From Daphnia pulex (Eukaryota > Arthropoda > Branchiopoda > Diplostraca > Daphniidae): a stretch of DNA of 64,000 nt. Both the position numbers and the translations under genes were made by a program. Under the pieces are notes generated by a model. The model worked only from the letters and a program-made list of their open reading frames with translations. It was not told the DNA's origin and searched no databases. This document shows, piece by piece, positions 42,935 through 53,264 of this stretch. The stretch covers positions 14,561,001 to 14,625,000 of the forward strand of contig NC_060026.1 of assembly GCF_021134715.1 (NCBI RefSeq). Direction: 5' to 3'. Position 1 is the first letter of the stretch, and the number at the start of each line of letters is the position of its first letter.

Positions 42935-45496
42935 CTAACGAAAACATATTACCAACAACAAAGGATGTTCCGCAACTGACATTTTTGACACTCTGGCGAC
43001 GTTTTGGTGACTTCTCAACGTCTCCTCTGCAATATCTGAAAGAGAAAACAATTCTTATGAAATGACATGGCAATTAAAGTTACACATTGGTAAAAGGATC
43101 AGATTTTCTGCTGTAAACTTAAACAGGGCACTTCTATTTGCTTAAAATCTAGCTGGCAATATCAAAAAATATACGCAGAATAGAGCTCACTTGCTAGTTT
43201 CATGCAAATTTTCCGGAACTATACCGGAAGTAAGCGATAGCGCCTTAACCATTGAGCTCCCGTCAAAATAAACCAGATATTCGTGATCTCCATGAAATTT
43301 GGGGTCGATTAAGTGTGATTTAAACGAAATCTAAAATTTGGCCAAAATCGAGAATTTTCCTGAACTATAGTTCAGGATAATTCTCGAAACCGGAAGTACG
43401 CGTACGTACAAACAAAAACATGAACTTTACCACAAATTTGATGAGGATCACGAATATGTGGTTTTTTTGTGCGTCAAATGAGTATTTACTGAAGTACTGA
43501 CTGAAATGCGAAAACCGGAAGTAGAAAAAAAAACCCATTATTAAAAATCTAACAAGTGAGCTTTGTTGGAGGAAAAGTTAACGTCAGTTTTCACAAAAAA
43601 ATTTCCACACAACAGCTGCCGATAAATGTTTAAAGAGATTTGCAAAGTAACTTAAACTGACTGTTTTGACAGCTGAAAATGATCGAAAAGCCATCTAGCG
43701 TTGGAAAAAAGAGTTCACAATTCTTTTACGCGCAAGAAGGGCCTGATTTTGGAATTATTACACAGACAGAGAGTTTAACGCTATTATTATTATTAGATTA
43801 CTAATAGATAATCTACGAAAATAAGTCAATTGTCCGGTACCTGGCCATAATTCCTTGGTGAGTGACTGCAGGTGTGTCACAGCAACTGAAGTGATCCAAC
43901 TCGCCAGTAAAGCAAGAAAAGTTGTGTAGCAGCACAAGAAGCGCTGAAGCAGTGAAGCTGGATGAGCGTACGTCTTGAAGATGAGGATGGAGCAGAAAGT
44001 TGGTGGAAGTCCCTAGCTTCTGTCATGGACAAAATCCAGCATTGACTCGAGGATGTCCGTGGGGATCTTGCATGCTCTGTAAAAAAAATGTGTTACATTA
44101 ATGAAAATCTAAAAAAATTTAAAAAGCATATCAATCTTTACCTTTTATAAGAAGCACACTGAAATGTTCATGATGAAAACTTGTAATAATCGAATTACAG
44201 CAATCAACTGCATTACTCCTCAGGTGGGGTAAATTTCCTGATGCTAAAGAAAGGGTTATGAAGTATTGTACAGTAGCGTGGTGATAGGTGATATTGATGC
44301 TTACCTTTATCATATGAGTGATGATTTAGTAAGGCATTTGACGTAGTGTGGTTGGTGTGGTAGCAGTAATGGGAAAATACCTTATACCCGCACATTTATA
44401 TTCCACTATATGTGTGCTTCAAAAATGGGTTTTAGGCTTTTGACAGCATGGGGATCTAATGGATGGAAAGTGACTGAGTGCTAAGAAGTCAACTTGTTGG
44501 GACGATGGCTGACGGTACATAAGCTATGCATCTAGTATTTGAAGAAATAAGTTGGTATAATATGAAAATAAGGAAACTAGGTCAAGATAAACCTACACAA
44601 AATACGAAGATCCATTTGGTATTTGAAATCACAGGAATATAAGTATAATTAGCAAAAATTTGTTTTGTTTCGCCCATTTTTTCATCTCGTTTCATGACAT
44701 GGGAACGTAAACAACAAGTGCGATAGTGGCGACATCTAGTAATGAGTTTTGAATCTTATGTTAGTTGCACAATCTCAGTAGCACACACATACATGTCATT
44801 ACATGGACATTACAAGTCGTAACTTTCAGTCTTTCAAAAGTTCCTTCAAAACAAATTAAAACGTTAAGAAACGGAGATCGGGTAATGAGTCTAATTTTTT
44901 AAAGTAATAGGTACGTAACACTAACACAATCCTTAGCTAATTATTCTTACTGCATTCTTTACTAAATGTTTTCAATAGTTTCAGGTGAAGTTTTCACGTG
45001 TACCTGGCCAACTAGGTGCTCGTGACAATAGAAATAAAATTGCCTAAATCCAATAATCCAAGTTCGCAAGCTATGTCTTCTGAAGCTAAACAATTTCTGT
45101 TGCAAGGTAGTTATTTTACCAAAATTTATCTGGTGTTCTTTCTCTGTTCTTTAAGGTTTATAATGTTCACATGAACTTTTCCCTGTCAAGATTTTGTAAA
45201 TCTTCTAGATATTGATGCCTTCGCCAGATCCAATTCTTTGATGCTATCTATTTTGCGTCACCAAAGCAAAAAAACGTTGCTACTTAGGATTTTGTGGTAA
45301 TCGCCACCTAGTTCTAATTTAGGAGGACAATGTAAGATTGATAGGTTCGAGCCTCGAGGTATTGCTTTCTGTCACTACAATATGGTTTGAAAATCTAAAT
45401 AATTAAACATAATCTCCTTTCAGGTTAATCCCTATCATCTGTTATGGAAACCTACAAGAGATTACTGGAATTGAAGACTGATAATTTGTGAAGGTG
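42935..45496. other. Intergenic with a 38-nt palindrome
   Basis: No gene recognised. 43349-43386 is a palindrome with one mismatched pair, centred on GAACTATAGTTC. CCGGAAGTA recurs several times around 43210-43520. Confidence 0.5.
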
Positions 45497-46895
45497 TTCC
45501 CTTCTTTTCTGTGGCCTGTTTCCCTAACTAACCACTAAGCACTAACCAGGTCAATCACTATCACAATCACTGATAACCAGGAGGATGAGGAGGGCTCTGG
45601 TCGAACGGGGACTTGGAAGGTGGATTATCTGAGAAAAACTTTTGGAGGGTCATGAGTCTATCCGGAAATCCTGCTATGACTAATCGCTCCCTAGCAAAGC
45701 TGGCCTCGTACTCTTCTTCACCGGCCAGGTAATCTCCCTGGTCGCAGACAATCAAGGCAGTATCAGATAATGTTTTCAGGGTTAACTCTTGAAAACAATT
45801 AAGTGACGTTAATTTGTCTTTTCAAAGAGCATTTCCATTGATGCTGAAGATTAATTCATTTTATTTTGATTCTACTAGGTGTTGTTTATGTTCCTGTCAT
45901 TGCTGTCCGATGTGGCACGTTGTTGCAGCCTATGCTGGTGAAAGCTCTTATTGCATGAACTTAAACTGGCTGTTCCTTGATCCTGTTGTCATGTTATGGA
46001 AATTGCATAATTATTTTGTTAAATTGTCATCGTGACTATGTAGTTTACCGTTAATATGTTATGGAACAAAAAAGAAATATGGGGATTTTTATGTCAAACA
46101 AGTAATAAACATGTTTTCGGGATTGGGAAAGGAAAGTGGAGGATGTTGGAGGGGGGATATTTAAAGTTTGTGTAAAAAAACAGTTAATTTATAACCCTAC
46201 AAACATATCCCTACCAATTAATCTCCAAACCCCACAAACTTATACCTTTCTTCACACTCCAAAAACATACACCTACCAACCCTCAAATTTATACCTTTAG
46301 CCAAATAACCCAATGTTAAACCTGAACGATCTGATATCTGTAATAAATAGAAATCGAATGTTTTATTTGAACTTATTAATATTTTCATTTTGAAAAAATT
46401 CAATAAACAGAGCGTCCGGTTCAAGACGATTTACTACTGCACGAGTTTAAACGCAACCCGCCACCACCGCTGCGGCAATGAGACAAAAAGCGATGGTCAA
46501 GTTTTGCGGAAATCTGCATCGTCTTTGTAACTTGACTGACGGAGATTTCCACAAAAAATTAACCATGGCTATTTGTTTCATTGGGTAGTGGATGCATTGT
46601 TTTAACTCGCACATGCTGTTATAGGATATGTCTACGGCCCCCAGAGATATTTATCTGGACCGAGAAGAAGAGAGAAGTACGAGGCAAGTTTTACTGGGGA
46701 AATGTAGTCATACTAGGCTTCCGGGTTAGACTCATGACCCTCCAAAAGTTTTCATCGGATCATGCGCCTTCCAAGTCCCCGTTCGACCAGAGCCCTCCCC
46801 TCCTCCTGGTTTCACAGCGGGTGAGTGACCACCGGCGGGCGTTGGTTACTGGTTAGTTAGGGAAACGGGGCCACAGAAAAGAAGGGAGCCCAGAT
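45497..46895. repeat. Inverted repeat pair with coding-like arms
   Basis: 45497-45740 and the complement of 46668-46895 match over about 230 bp. Read toward the outside, both arms carry an open frame with the shared words RLMTLQKF and PSKSPFDQSPP, although other codons differ. About 930 bp of AT-rich sequence separates them. Either a fold-back element or an inverted duplication of an exon; I do not recognise the peptide. Confidence 0.65.
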
Positions 46896-47258
46896 ATGCA
46901 CTTTTAATTTAATCTAACTACACAATTTATCGGTCAGTCTTGAATTACAGCATTCTCTCCTCAGTTTCACCAAAGAATCAAGTCTTTGGAATAGCGGTAA
47001 AGGATTCAACTGAAAGAGGAATGAAGATTTGTTTAGAATTCAATAATTTTCAAATAATATTGAATAATAATCAGTATTACCTCAAAACAATCAATCCTAG
47101 ATCGTCTTATAACTCTTAAATGAGAAGTTATTTTGGTGATTTCTGCAACCTCTAGAGTGGCACACACACTCACTCACAGTCCACTTTAATATAGTGGCAG
47201 CAAAGAATTGGAACTGATGAGGGCTTCAATATTTGGATTATGACTAAACAGCCAACAA
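46896..47258. other. Intergenic, nothing recognised
   Basis: AT-rich; no feature seen. Confidence 0.4.
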
Positions 47259-47384
47259 TTACGTAATGGGTTCCATATTATCCCAGCTGTTTTCCTCCCA
47301 AGTAAGACGGGCTAAAGGGCCGAATCGAACGCCCATGAGAGCCAGGCCGACCCAAAATGTCGTCCTCCTTTCAGCTCCGGCCAT
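47259..47384 (-). pseudogene. Partial MCU copy with an altered pore motif
   Basis: On the minus strand the fragment reads from [20 protein letters not shown] to a stop just after SWDNMEPIT. It copies the transmembrane/pore exon of the MCU gene at 51971-52541 but has lost two codons early, carries [11 protein letters not shown] where the other has [11 protein letters not shown], and ends with TAA where the second transmembrane helix should begin. The DIME selectivity motif is changed to DNME, so it cannot encode a working channel. Confidence 0.8.
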
Positions 47385-49310
47385 CTTCTAAGAAAAAATA
47401 TATCCATCAAAAGAAAGAAAGAAAATATTTTTATTAGCGTTCGTATGGGAGGGAAGAAAAAAGTAACAACTTTTGGTCGTCCCAAAGACAAACAGAAAGT
47501 CAATACAAAACCCAGGACATCAACTAAGTACTGCTAAAACAGGGCTCGTCGCTGCCGTAATAAAGAATAAAATAATAAAGAAAGGTACATAAAAAAAAAA
47601 CTTAAATAATAAAAACATTCCATAATAAAGCCTAAAAGGAATGGCATGAAGTGGCAGCTTCATAATCAACCACATCATTTTAATTCACTTATTCTTCACG
47701 AGAACTGCAATCCTAATCATTTAGATAGAAATCTGTTTACTTGAATCATTCAATCCACATCTAACCCATCTTTAAATATGGCGAAAATTTTAATATCATA
47801 GTTGGGGAAAGCGCCGAGGAAAGTCAAAAATTGTGTCATCAAGGCTTACGAATTTACATGTGTTGATAAAGACTGGACTCCACAAACGATATTTAAAAAA
47901 TAATTTGAACACTTCAACATCTACAACATGTTGATAAATATAATAAGTAACTTACTTCAAGCTTAAAAGACCTTCTGATAAGAAAAACGACTCTTCGTTT
48001 CCACTATATCAACAAAAGCAAATCGCGAGATCAAGCAGGTGCCACTGATTAGCATTGAAATACGCCAATGGATAACATAATTAAATTTAAACTTATTCAA
48101 CTACTAAATGAAAGTATGAAACGCGAAATGTTGGTGATGTCGCCATTACACGAACAGTCGTTGGTAACATCTCCCTGTAATCTTGGTCTCAAGTCGATGG
48201 GATTTTTCATAACAGTCGGGGACAAGTTAAAGGAACAGCAGGTATTAGGAGGTCGGTCTTCTCTGTCTGCTACCTGATTGTTTTGGGTACTATCATTCAT
48301 GTGGGATAACTACTAGCGTTGAAAATCTCTCTCGCTCTCTCTCCCCTCGCTGTCTTGCCCCATCTATTTTAATTCTCCCACCAAAATCGATGCAAACGGA
48401 GAGCACCATATTACAATTATTGGATGACGAAAACATCAATTGATCGTGACAGTGGGGAACAAGCGAAACATACAAAGACAAAAAAACAGTTTTAACCTAA
48501 TGGCAAACGAGAAATGTCGCACTCACCGAATGTCGAGTGATGGGATGGGTCTTCCGTTTTAGTGGGGGGTGTGTGTCTTGACGCTGGAACACTGAAAACA
48601 CAAGTTGATCACTGCTGGATTGCGAAGTAAATGCCGTGGGGTCCTTTCATGAACATATGCATTTTGTGTAGTTGAGTTGAGGCCATCGGCTAACGTCGCC
48701 TTCCGGTTTTCGATAGGAGTATACTAAGTGAAACCTGAATCGTGACACATCAAAAAATTTTAAATAAGTTTTCTGATTGATTATACAATTTTTAGGTCAA
48801 GATAAATGGACAGCACGACCCCTTTCAAACTTGATCCATTCTGGCCGGGCACAACGGGCATTTGCCTCATTGAGTGAATTAAAATGTAAAAAAATGAAGT
48901 TATAACATAGAATAATTCAAGTTTTTAGTACACCAGAATCCCGTTTCTATAATTTTTGAATTCAAACATTCTTCTATCTAACAGTCCCATCGTTTATGGC
49001 TTATCTTTAGTAAGAAAGGAACGTGAGCTGAAAATGGAAAACAAAAACTAGAACAAAAAAAGTATGTCTGACTCGCTGCTATTGGACGATTGATAGACAA
49101 TCAACAAAATAAAGAGATATGCCAAATGAGGACACATACCAGTTCTACAGCAGGGAGAAATTTAAGTGATAAAAGCTTCAAGTGGTGATATCATGAATAC
49201 AGGACTCACTGAGAGAGCGCAGCAAAAATCAATAAATCACAATTTGAATGGACCATTTTCTTCTAAATTGCAATAGCAGAAATTAATTGATGTGTGGGTA
49301 ATTTATCTAA
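47385..49310. other. Intergenic, nothing recognised
   Basis: AT-rich; a CT-rich simple stretch at 48325-48350. No gene supported. Confidence 0.4.
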
Positions 49311-49314
49311 TGTG

Positions 49315-49445
49315 TACCATTCGACTTTTGAATAACAAAAGCCTTTTTAACACTGTTGGTTTCGAGAGAAATATAAAGTAAACTATTATCCAACTTCTTC
49401 TTTCCTATCACAACATGTGTGTGCAGGAAAACGTAAAGCATTTTC
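49315..49445 (+). repeat. 130-nt segment repeated directly at 52655-52785
   Basis: Shares CTTTTGAATAACAAAAGCC, TGTGTGCAGGAAAACGTAAA and most bases between with 52655-52785. The segment at 49315 continues into the dispersed first-exon-like sequence; the one at 52655 does not. Confidence 0.8.
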
Positions 49446-49479
49446 TCCCTCCAAATTCGCGACAGATAAAGAAAAGGAA

Positions 49480-49640
49480 TTAAGTTCTTACCTGCTACCT
49501 CCACTTTGATGACGATTTCCGTTTGGTATTCCTCTTCAATGTCGTGTTGGCTCAGGTGAAGAATCTTCTTCATCTTGTCAAATTGACTAACCACGTCAAT
49601 CTCTGCAATCTCAAACTCATTTTAATCACACAAATAAATT
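49480..49640 (-). repeat. Dispersed segment, copy 2 (first-exon-like)
   Basis: Minus strand: an ATG region MKKILHLSQHDIEEEYQTEI and a donor GCAG|GTAAGAAC, preceded by TTGACGTGG and GAGATTG. Related to 39600-39780, 60360-60520 and 60760-60960. The only copy whose frame stays open up to the donor. Confidence 0.6.
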
Positions 49641-50011
49641 ATTTGAACTTTTCTGTGAAGTGTGAACACCGAACAGAGTTGGTCATTGTTCACGTTGTTC
49701 TGTTTTACATTTTACTGAAAATTCTGCAGACGACAGGTTGCACGTTGCCAGACTGTAACCCAACGATACACTTTTTATTTCAAAAATATTCAGAAAGTTA
49801 TCGAGGAAATGACATTCCATGAAATAAATGAAAGATAAAAAACCTAAGAATTTATTGTACTGGAAATTTTATTAGTGGCAGTTCTTGTGCAAGCGATAAA
49901 AGAATATTGACACAATTGGCATTTGAGCCTCAACTTACACAGGGAAAAGATATACATACTCATATTATTGTGCTGTCGTATGAACATCTCAAACAAAGCG
50001 GACGAGATCAA

Positions 50012-50575
50012 TCAGCCCTGGCATCTATATTGCTCGATATAAGTTGGACTATGAGACAATGCCGGACATGGAGCACAACAACTGTGCTGCTGGAAAACAA
50101 TCTGACATGCCCGGCACTCTCGTCCGTCTCCTTTTATTGGTGTTTGAGGAGTCGTCGTCGTCGTCGTCTTATTATTATTCAAAGGCTCGAATTGATCGTC
50201 GAAGGATAGCAGAGTACAATGCGATCCGTCATTCTCGCCGAATCGGTAGGCCACGCTGTCGGGATCGATCCAGACGGTCAGTTCCAAGGGCAGTTGAATG
50301 TCGGCGTAAGTTAGACCGGCCACAATGACGGCCGTCTCAATCAGAGCTTCTCGACCGCTGGATGGATTGAGTCGGATGCAGCGGTAAGCTTGCCCTCGGC
50401 TCGGATGCTCCGGATACCAATGATGTTCCAAACGACTGGCCAGCAGTTGCTCCAAGCAGACGACGAAATCCCGGCGTTTCACCTCATCTTCCACTCGCGA
50501 CGAAATGAAATTGGATAAGAAATTGGCAGCCACTTCGGTCGCCCGTCGCATAATTACCAAGTCATCTGGATGCAT
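50012..50575 (-). CDS. BTG/Tob family antiproliferative protein
   Basis: 187 residues, one exon. BTG proteins bind CCR4-NOT deadenylase subunits (CAF1) and restrain proliferation by promoting mRNA deadenylation. The BTG domain covers residues about 8-120: EVAANFLSNFISSR at the start, box A around HHWYPEHPSRGQAYRCIRLN (51-70), and box B ELTVWIDPDSVAYRFGE (98-114). After it come Thr-rich TTTTTTPQTP and a Cys-rich tail with no recognised motif. The length is near that of BTG1/BTG2 rather than the longer Tob proteins. Start at MHPDD is the first ATG before the conserved domain. A TATA-like ATTTAATA lies about 115 nt upstream. Confidence 0.9.
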   Translation of the reverse strand: MHPDDLVIMRRATEVAANFLSNFISSRVEDEVKRRDFVVCLEQLLASRLEHHWYPEHPSRGQAYRCIRLNPSSGREALIETAVIVAGLTYADIQLPLELTVWIDPDSVAYRFGENDGSHCTLLSFDDQFEPLNNNKTTTTTTPQTPIKGDGRECRACQIVFQQHSCCAPCPALSHSPTYIEQYRCQG

Positions 50576-50690
50576 TTTTTATTCTTCTCGATTCTTTCTT
50601 GATGATGAAGCTCGTCTCGTTGCTGCTGACTGGGCGAAAACTGATGCAATTATATCGTCCTCCATCTCATCAACGGGGGCTATTTAATAG

Positions 50691-50700
50691 CCAACATGGC
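50691..50700 (-). promoter_or_regulatory. TATA-like box upstream of the BTG gene
   Basis: TATTTAATAG (CTATTAAATA on the minus strand), about 115 nt before the ATG. Confidence 0.35.
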
Positions 50701-50701
50701 G

Positions 50702-51970
50702 GCTCGGCTCGACTGCACAGACCTTTCTGACATGTTTCTCATTTGAAATTCGCCCTTCAATCCCTTTGAAATGAAATTGACGACTATAAATCAACGTGCG
50801 ACATTATAACGAACATTGTTCAACCATTTTTTGACGCCTTTCGGGATCTTTCCTGTTGAAAAACATAACAAAACGTCACCGTGATGGCATGTGATGATGG
50901 CTACTAACAAGTTTCTCTCTCTCTCTCTGAGAGCTACTTGGGGTCCCTTTTGGCTGGGGGGTTGATGAGACACGCGTCTCATTGTGATAAGCCGCGGCGA
51001 ACAGAAAAGAAAAAGAAATAAAAAAGAACCGGGACCTGAAAAGATGTCACGTTCACATCCTCGGCTAAACTATACACAACATACTCTATTTGAGTATGCA
51101 TTTATGTATAATGCAGCCGGGGATATAGAACTGTAGTAGTCTACATACATCTATTCTATCCGCTGGCAATGGGGAAACAACTCAAAGAAACTCGACACAA
51201 AATGTACAAACCGTATACCCCGTTATATTGCAAGGCAAACAAATCCCTTCTTTGCCCCATTCTTTACTTCGTTCTTTTTTCCCACACACACGGCGACGAC
51301 GTGATTACACACGAATGAAACTGTTTGTGGGGTAGACGCTGGATATTCCCTAGATCCTCTATTGTGTATCGGGAGAAAGAAAGACGAGGATGCAGATACA
51401 CACACTCGTCGGTCACTGTCTTGAATAATAGGAGCCGTGAGACTGGCGACAGATGAGATTATTCCGATCCGGAATAATAATAACAATAAAAACACAGGGA
51501 GAAAAGAAAAGAAAAATATGACGGGATTGATCATCATTCATGGATTGTGTATCACAGCTGAATTATAATCGTCAAAAAAGAAAAGAAAAGAAGGAAGAAG
51601 ATGAAAGGTATAATATAGTTAGTAAGAGTAATAATAATAACAATCATTATTTCGGTATGGAAGGAGGAGGAGCAATGACAAATCGACTCTACCGAAAAAA
51701 GAGCTAAACCAAAAACGAATTTTCTTGTTTTTTGTTATAAGAGAGAAATAGAAGTAGAAAGAACAATGTTCAGCACAGTTCAGCACCTATATAAACGCTA
51801 ATGAACATGATTAACAATACTGCGTTAAGTAAAAGATTAGGGAGGGAGGGGGTAATTTGTAATAATAATGTACCTAATCGAAGGAAATTGAACCTGTAAT
51901 TGTTTTGTTGCGTCATGAATTTTTGTTTTCTCATTTTTCGTTTTGTTCGTTTTTGTTCTGGTTGAAAATG
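50702..51970. other. Intergenic; 3' flank of the MCU gene
   Basis: Low-complexity AAG- and AAT-rich stretches at 51560-51700. No other gene seen. Confidence 0.4.
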
Positions 51971-52541
51971 TTAAGGTTGTTTGGAAGTCCGTAGAAGATT
52001 TTGTAGACGGAGTTGAGTTCGATTCCAGAGGCTCGTCGACACGAGGTCGGAAGAGGAGCCCATGGCGGCCGCCGATGGATCGAAGAGTTTGGCGCCGGCC
52101 GGCGGATGGTGAACGCGCAGGGGATCCCGCAGCCGCTTCAAATCGTTTTCAACCTGGGCGAGGCTCTCCTGGAGTCGATTGTACTCGGCCACGTTCATGC
52201 CCACCTTCTTGGCTCTCTTATGGAACTGCAGCAAGTACTCGTGGTCACGAACTTCGGGCAGAATGTATTCCTGTTGTCAATGGCATTCAAAGATGAATCG
52301 ATTTTCTTTTAAATGATAACTGGGTCAAATGCTATACCTGCTTAGTGAGGACGTAATAGGCGAAGCAAGCCATGGACGTTCCGTAGGTGACAAAGTACGT
52401 GATGGGCTCCATAATGTCCCAGCTGTATTCCCACCATGTGAGACGGGCCAGAGCTCCGAATTGGACGCCCATGAGAGCCAGTCCGACCCAAGTGAAGGTT
52501 GTCGTCCTCCGCTCGGCTCCGGCCATCACTAAATTCTTCTT
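51971..52541 (-). CDS. MCU: Mitochondrial calcium uniporter (MCU), last two exons
   Basis: Pore subunit of the mitochondrial inner-membrane calcium channel. Exons on the minus strand: 52541-52338 (68 codons) and 52270-51971 (99 codons plus stop), joined in phase 0 after VLTKQ. The first carries transmembrane helix 1 ([20 protein letters not shown]), the selectivity motif WDIMEP with Asp and Glu of DIME intact, and helix 2. The second carries the C-terminal coiled coil ([31 protein letters not shown]). The acceptor TTTTTAG precedes the first, so the reading is an internal exon, not a start. The N-terminal domain and first coiled coil are not found in the adjacent sequence to the right. Confidence 0.9.
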
Positions 52542-52545
52542 CTAA

Positions 52546-52600
52546 AAAGAAAAGAAAGAAAAGAAAGAAAAGAAAGAAAAGAAAGAAAAGAAAGAAAAGA
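52546..52600 (+). repeat. AAAGAAAAG tandem repeat
   Basis: About six copies of a 9-nt polypurine unit immediately upstream of the MCU exon, forming the polypyrimidine tract of its acceptor on the minus strand. Confidence 0.9.
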
Positions 52601-52654
52601 TCGGCTGTGGCAGCCCAGGGACGCAACAGGGTAAAACCGATTTTGATTGTTTAC

Positions 52655-52785
52655 AATTCAACTTTTGAATAACAAAAGCCTTTTTCCCACTGTTGGTTGC
52701 GAGAGAAATATTAAGTAAACTATTAGTCAACTTCTTCTTTCCTACACAATGTGTGTGCAGGAAAACGTAAAGCATTTCCTCCCTT
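52655..52785 (+). repeat. Second copy of the 49315-49445 segment
   Basis: Direct repeat of 49315-49445 with a few small differences (for example CACAATGTGTGTGCAGG). Confidence 0.8.
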
Positions 52786-52788
52786 CAG

Positions 52789-53118
52789 GCAGAAGTGATA
52801 GAAGATCCTTACAATGACATGTAAAATAGATCCCTAGAAACACAGTTTAGTGATTACCTTGAAAACGAAATCCCATCTTTAAAAGATAAAAATCAATTCG
52901 AAACCATTGATAGGAAATCAAGGAAAATATGGCGTGATGCAAAGAAATCATTACCTGACCTGACTTGTGTTTTATTTGTAATTGTAGATGATGTATATTC
53001 CGATAAAACACTAAAATTTGCATGCTCTCAAGAGAGTCAAGTTTGTAAGCAAATAGATCACATAGAAATGCACATTGCACACCTTGCTGGCGCGAGAAAT
53101 GAAGAAGTCATTAAGTAG
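52789..53118 (+). pseudogene. Open frame without ATG, probable decayed exon
   Basis: After an acceptor-like CCCTTCAG at 52781-52788 one frame stays open for 110 codons apart from a single TAA at 52822-52824, ending at TAG 53116-53118. The composition is protein-like (LPDLTCVLFVIVDDVYSDK, KQIDHIEMHIAHLAGARNEE) but I do not recognise it. The only ATGs lie near the end, so it is not a stand-alone gene. Confidence 0.4.
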
Positions 53119-53192
53119 CAGACGATGAATGGCAATGGCAGATGGGCAGTAAAGAATTTCTCCGCTAGATGCTATACAATCGCCTATACCAA
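53115..53192 (-). repeat. Inverted copy of the 41207-41285 segment
   Basis: Complement of 41207-41285 with few differences, starting at the stop codon of the open frame before it. Confidence 0.75.
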
Positions 53193-53221
53193 TCCGTCAG
53201 GGTTTCTTAACTGCTGGATCA

Positions 53222-53264
53222 CTGGATGGATGGATTAAGTCGGATGCAGCGGTAAACTTGTCCT
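53222..53264 (-). pseudogene. Short BTG gene fragment
   Basis: About 42 nt match the complement of the box A region of the BTG gene (50353-50395); on the minus strand it reads GQVYRCIRLNPSI against GQAYRCIRLNPSS. Flanking sequence does not match. Confidence 0.7.
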
